NCBI RefSeq assembly: GCF_029227915.1
Contig: NC_079876.1
Coordinates: 7,008,001 to 7,072,000 of the forward strand
DNA: 64,000 nucleotides
Origin: Hydractinia symbiolongicarpus
Lineage: Eukaryota > Cnidaria > Hydrozoa > Anthoathecata > Hydractiniidae
Reading direction: 5' to 3'
The position numbers and the translations under genes are program-made. How positions within the stretch are numbered: the first letter of the stretch is position 1; each line of letters begins with the position of its first letter. Under the pieces are notes generated by a model. The model saw only the letters and a list, made by a program, of their open reading frames with translations, was not told where the DNA came from and searched no databases. Shown piece by piece: positions 60,701-64,000 of the stretch.

Positions 60701-63700
60701 GGGTTTTCGTTTGCCGGCGATTAAACTTCTTTTATTCAGCGTCTCATCAAAAATGTAAACATTTTTGAAAACTACAAGTCTCATGGGCTTTAGTGGTGAA
60801 ATAATAATTTAAAAAATCGTTCGGGAAATGAGTTTACTCCCTGGGTACTTTCTTTGTATACTTTTGACTATGCGGGCCGAGTCCGGGGTTTACGGGAAAT
60901 GGCGGGTTTTCGTTTCCGGCGATTAAACTTCTTTTATTCAGCGTCTCATCAAAAATGAAAACATTTTTGAAAACTACAAGTCTCATTCGTTTTAGTGGTG
61001 AAAATATAAATTAAAAAATCGTTCGGGAAATGAGTTTACTCCCTGGGTACTTTCTTTGTATACTTTTGACAATACGGGCCAAGCCCGGGATTTACGGGAA
61101 ATCGCGGGTTTTCGTTTGCCGGCGATTAAACTTCTTTCATTAACCGTCTCATCAAAAATGAAAACATTTTTGAAAACTACAAGTCTCATGCGTTTTAGTG
61201 GTGAAAAAAAAAATTTAAAAAATCGTTCGGGAAATAAGTTTACTCCCTGGGTACTTTCTTTGTATACATACACTATACGGGCTAAGCCCGGGATTTACGG
61301 GAAATCGCGGGATTTCGTTTGCCGGCGATTAAACCTCTTTCATTAAGCGTCTCATCAAAAATGAAAACATTTTTGAAAACTACAAGTCTCATGCGTTTTA
61401 GTGGTGAAAAAATATTTTAAAAAATCGTTCGGGAAATGAGTTTACTCCCTGGGTACTTTCTTTGTATAATTTTGACTATATGGGCCGAGTCCGGGATTTA
61501 CGGAAAGTCGCGGGTTTTCGTTTGTCGGCGTTTAAACTTCTTTTATTCTGCGTCTCATCAAAAATGAAAACATTTTTAAAAACTACAAGTCTCATGGGCT
61601 TTAGTGGTGAAATAATAATTTAAAAAATCGTTCGGGAAATGAGTTTACACCCTGGGTACTTTCTTTGTGTACTTTTGACTATACGGGCCGTGTCCGGGAT
61701 TTACGGGAAATCGCAGGTTTTCGTTTGCCGGCGATTAAACTTCTTTTATTCGGCGTCTCATCAAAAATGAAAACATTTTTGAAAACTACAAGACTCATGC
61801 GTTTTAGTGGTGAAACAATAATTTAAAAAATCGTTCGGAAAATGAGTTTACTCCCTGGGTACTTTTTTGTATACTTTTGACTATACGGGCCGAGTCCGGG
61901 GTTTACGGGAAATCGCAGGTTTTTGTTTGCCGGCGATTAAACTTCTTTTATTCAGCGTCTCATCAAAAATGAAAACATTTTTGAAAACTACAAGTCTCAT
62001 GCGTTTTAGTGGTGAAAAAGTATTTTAAAAAATCGTTCGGGAAATGTGTTTACTCCCTGGGTACTTTCTTTATATACTTTTGATTATACGGGCCGAATCC
62101 AGGGTTTACGGGAAATGGCGGGTTTTCGTTTGCCGGCAATTAAACTTCTTTTATTCAGCGTCTCATCAAAAATAAAAACATTTTTAAAAATTACAAGTCT
62201 CATGGGCTTTAGTGGTGAAATAATAATTTAAAAAATCGTTCGGGAAATGAGTTTACACCCTGGGTACTTTATTTGTATACTTTTGACTATACGGGCCGAG
62301 TCCGGGATTTACGTGAAATCGCAGGTTTTCGTTTGCCGGCGATTAAACTTCTTTCATTCAGCGTCTCATCAAAAATGAAAACATTTTTGAAAACTACAAG
62401 TCTCATGCGTTTTAGTGGTGAAAAAATAATTTAAAAAATCGTTCGGGAAATGAGTTTATTCCCTGGGTACTTTCTTTGTATACTTTTGACTATGCGGGCC
62501 GAGTCCGGGGTTTACAGGAAATGGCGGGTTTTCGTTTGCCGGCGATTAAACTTCTTTTATTCAGCGTCTCATCAAAAATGAAAACATTTTTGAAAACTAC
62601 AAGTCTCATGCGTTTTAGTGGTGAAAAAATAATTTAAAAAATCGTTCGGGAAATTAGTTTACTCCCTGGGTACTTTCTTTGTATACTTTTGATTATACGG
62701 GCCGAGTCCAGGGTTTACGGGAAATGGCGGGTTTTCGTTTGCCGGCGATTAAAGTTCTTTTATTCAGCGTCTCATCAAAAATGAAAACATTTTTAAAAAC
62801 TACAAGTCTCATGGGCTTTAGTGGTGAAATAATAATTTAAAAAATCGTTCGGGAAATGAGTTTACACCCTGGGTACTTTCTTTGTATACTTTTGACTATA
62901 CGAGCCGAGTCCGGGATTTACGGGAAATCGCAGGTTTTCGTTTGCCGGCGATTAAACCACTTTCATTCAGCGTCTCATCAAAAATAAAAACATTTTTGAA
63001 AACTACAAGTCTCATGCGTTTTAGTGGTGAAAAAATAATTTAAAAAATCGTTTTGGAAATGAGTTTACTCACAGAGTACTTTCTTTGTATACATTCGACT
63101 ATACGGACCAAGCCCGGGATTTACGGGAAATCGCGGGTTTTCGTTTGCCGGTGATTAAACCACTTTCATTAGGCGTCTCATCAAAAATGAAAACATTTCT
63201 GAAAACTACAAGTCTCATGCGTTTTAGTGGTGAAAAAATAATTTAAAAAATCGTTCGGGAAATGAGTTTACTCCCTGGGTACTTTCTTTGTATACTTTTG
63301 ACTATACGGCCGAGTCCGGGATATACGGGAAATCGCGGGTTCTCGTTTGCCGGCGATTAAACTTCTTTTATTCAGCGTCTCATCAAAAATGAAAACATTT
63401 TTAAAAACTACAAGTCTCATGGGCTTTAGTGGTGAAATAATAATTTAAAAAATCGTTTGGGAAATTAGTTTACTCCCTGGGTACTTTCTTTGTATACTTT
63501 TGACTATACGGGCCAAGCCCGGGATTTACGGGAAATCTCGGGTTTTCGTTTGCCGGCGATTAAACTTCTTTTATTCAGCGTCTCATCAAAAATGAAAACA
63601 TTTTTGAAAACTACAAGTCTCATGCGTTTTAGTGGTGAAAAAATAATTTAAAAAATCGTTCGGGAAATGAGTTTACTCCCTGGGTACTTTCTTTGTATAC

Positions 63701-64000
63701 TTTTGACTATGCGGGCCAAGCCGGGATTTACGGGAAATCGCGGGTTTTCGTTTGCCGGCGATTAAACTTCTTTTATTCAGCGTCTCATCAAAAATGAAAA
63801 CATTTTTAAAAACTACAAGTCTCATGCGTTTTAGTGGTGAAAAAAAAATTAAAAAATCGTTCGGGAAATGAGTTTACTCCCTGGGTACTTTCTTTGTATA
63901 CATTCGACTATACGGGCCAAGCCCCGGATTTACGGGAAAACGCGGGATTTTGTTTGCCGGCGATTAAACCTCTTTCATTAAGCGTCTCATCAAAAATGAA

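Larger units (their letters stand above)
31200..62230 (+). repeat. Higher-order repeat region, five-monomer unit of about 1,015 bp
   Basis: Five monomer classes follow each other repeatedly. They are (1) GATTATACGGGCCGAGTCCA with GGGCTTTAGTGG, (2) ACACCCTGGG with TTACGGAAAATCGCAGG, (3) AAATAAGTTT with CATTC(A/G)ACTA and GCCTGGG, (4) CTTTGGACTATA with TTTGAGGGCG, CCGCGTC and GCGTTGTAG, and (5) GTCCGGGGTTTACGG with TTCAGAGTC. Example: class 2 at 38.32 and 39.34 kb, 1,015 bp apart. The order is often broken by loss or gain of monomers, and other classes are mixed in near 51.9-54.1 and 56.6-58.2 kb. Confidence 0.78.
21772..64000 (+). repeat. Main 203-bp satellite array, plus orientation, about 208 monomers
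   Basis: Continuous head-to-tail array to the right edge of the window. Constant blocks: GGGTACTTTCTTTGTATAC, TTTACGGGAAAT, TTTGCCGGCGATTAAA, CATCAAAAATGAAAAC and CTACAAGTCTCATG. Monomer length is 203 bp with rare indels of 1-3 bases, mainly in A-runs. Several variant classes alternate to form higher-order units, described separately. No interrupting non-satellite DNA is seen after 21772. Short open frames on both strands recur once per monomer but are broken at each end because 203 is not divisible by three. Confidence 0.97.

Noticed and set aside
10494-62231. Dozens of 60-121-codon ORFs on both strands of the satellite, such as those opening M-G-N-E-F-T-P-W or M-Y-T-F-D-Y-T-G.
   Set aside because: They are one monomer seen in different frames. 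Many start at TTG, not ATG; they end at each monomer boundary because 203 is not a multiple of three; and the longer ones exist only where an A-run indel joins two monomers.
10328-64000. CRISPR array.
   Set aside because: The repeat is 203 bp, contiguous, without unique spacers, and in a eukaryotic sequence with spliced genes.
10328-64000. Hammerhead ribozyme in the satellite, suggested by TGATGAGACGCTGAA and CGAAAAC on one strand.
   Set aside because: The conserved C before TGATGA is T, there is no stem II helix, and the GAAA element is displaced. The core cannot be folded.

Overview
This is eukaryotic, AT-rich DNA, most likely from an invertebrate animal. The evidence is a spliced gene with GT-AG introns and animal-type domains (DZIP3-like HEPN, fibronectin type III), a non-LTR reverse transcriptase fossil and a very long tandem satellite. 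DZIP3-like HEPN proteins of this kind are numerous in cnidarians and some other marine invertebrates, so a cnidarian is my best guess. That guess rests on family knowledge, not on a marker in the window.

Layout. 1-1571: AT-rich with no supportable gene. 1572-7392: one minus-strand gene that I reconstruct as five coding exons (7392-6446, 5960-5683, 5207-2633, 2222-1956, 1857-1710). All four introns are GT-AG and the frame stays open across every junction. The product would be about 1,404 residues: an N-terminal DZIP3-like HEPN domain with an R-N-x3-H motif, eleven IxxN heptads (predicted coiled coil), a beta-rich segment of unknown type, a superfamily 1 helicase-like P-loop module split by a polyQ/polyP stretch, one fibronectin type III domain and a basic tail. 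This is the most interesting coding object here: it pairs a candidate RNase fold with a helicase-like ATPase. 7393-9827: AT-rich intergenic DNA with a decayed reverse transcriptase fragment (about 8281-8403), some palindromes, and the possible start of another gene (9719) cut off by an assembly gap. 9828-10327: exactly 500 N, a placeholder gap.

10328-64000: a satellite array with a 203-bp monomer, about 250 copies in this window, running off the right edge. Copies up to 14929 are in the opposite orientation to those from 14930 on; the inversion point is a near-perfect palindrome. The array is interrupted once, at 19499-21771, by about 2.27 kb of unrelated DNA. That insert holds a GC-rich hairpin, two short ORFs, a degenerate AGCTRGCATAAA-type repeat, a tRNA-like sequence with an intact B box, and a TGCC-rich 135-bp duplication. 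Beyond the insert the satellite resumes at essentially the same monomer position.

The array has local higher-order structure: dimers near 16.5-17.5 kb, a six-monomer (about 1.22 kb) unit near 22-26.5 kb, and a five-monomer (about 1.015 kb) unit recurring across roughly 31-62 kb. Larger recent duplications of 4, 10, 12, 13 or 14 monomers lie on top. None of the many 60-120-residue ORFs in the satellite is credible as a gene.
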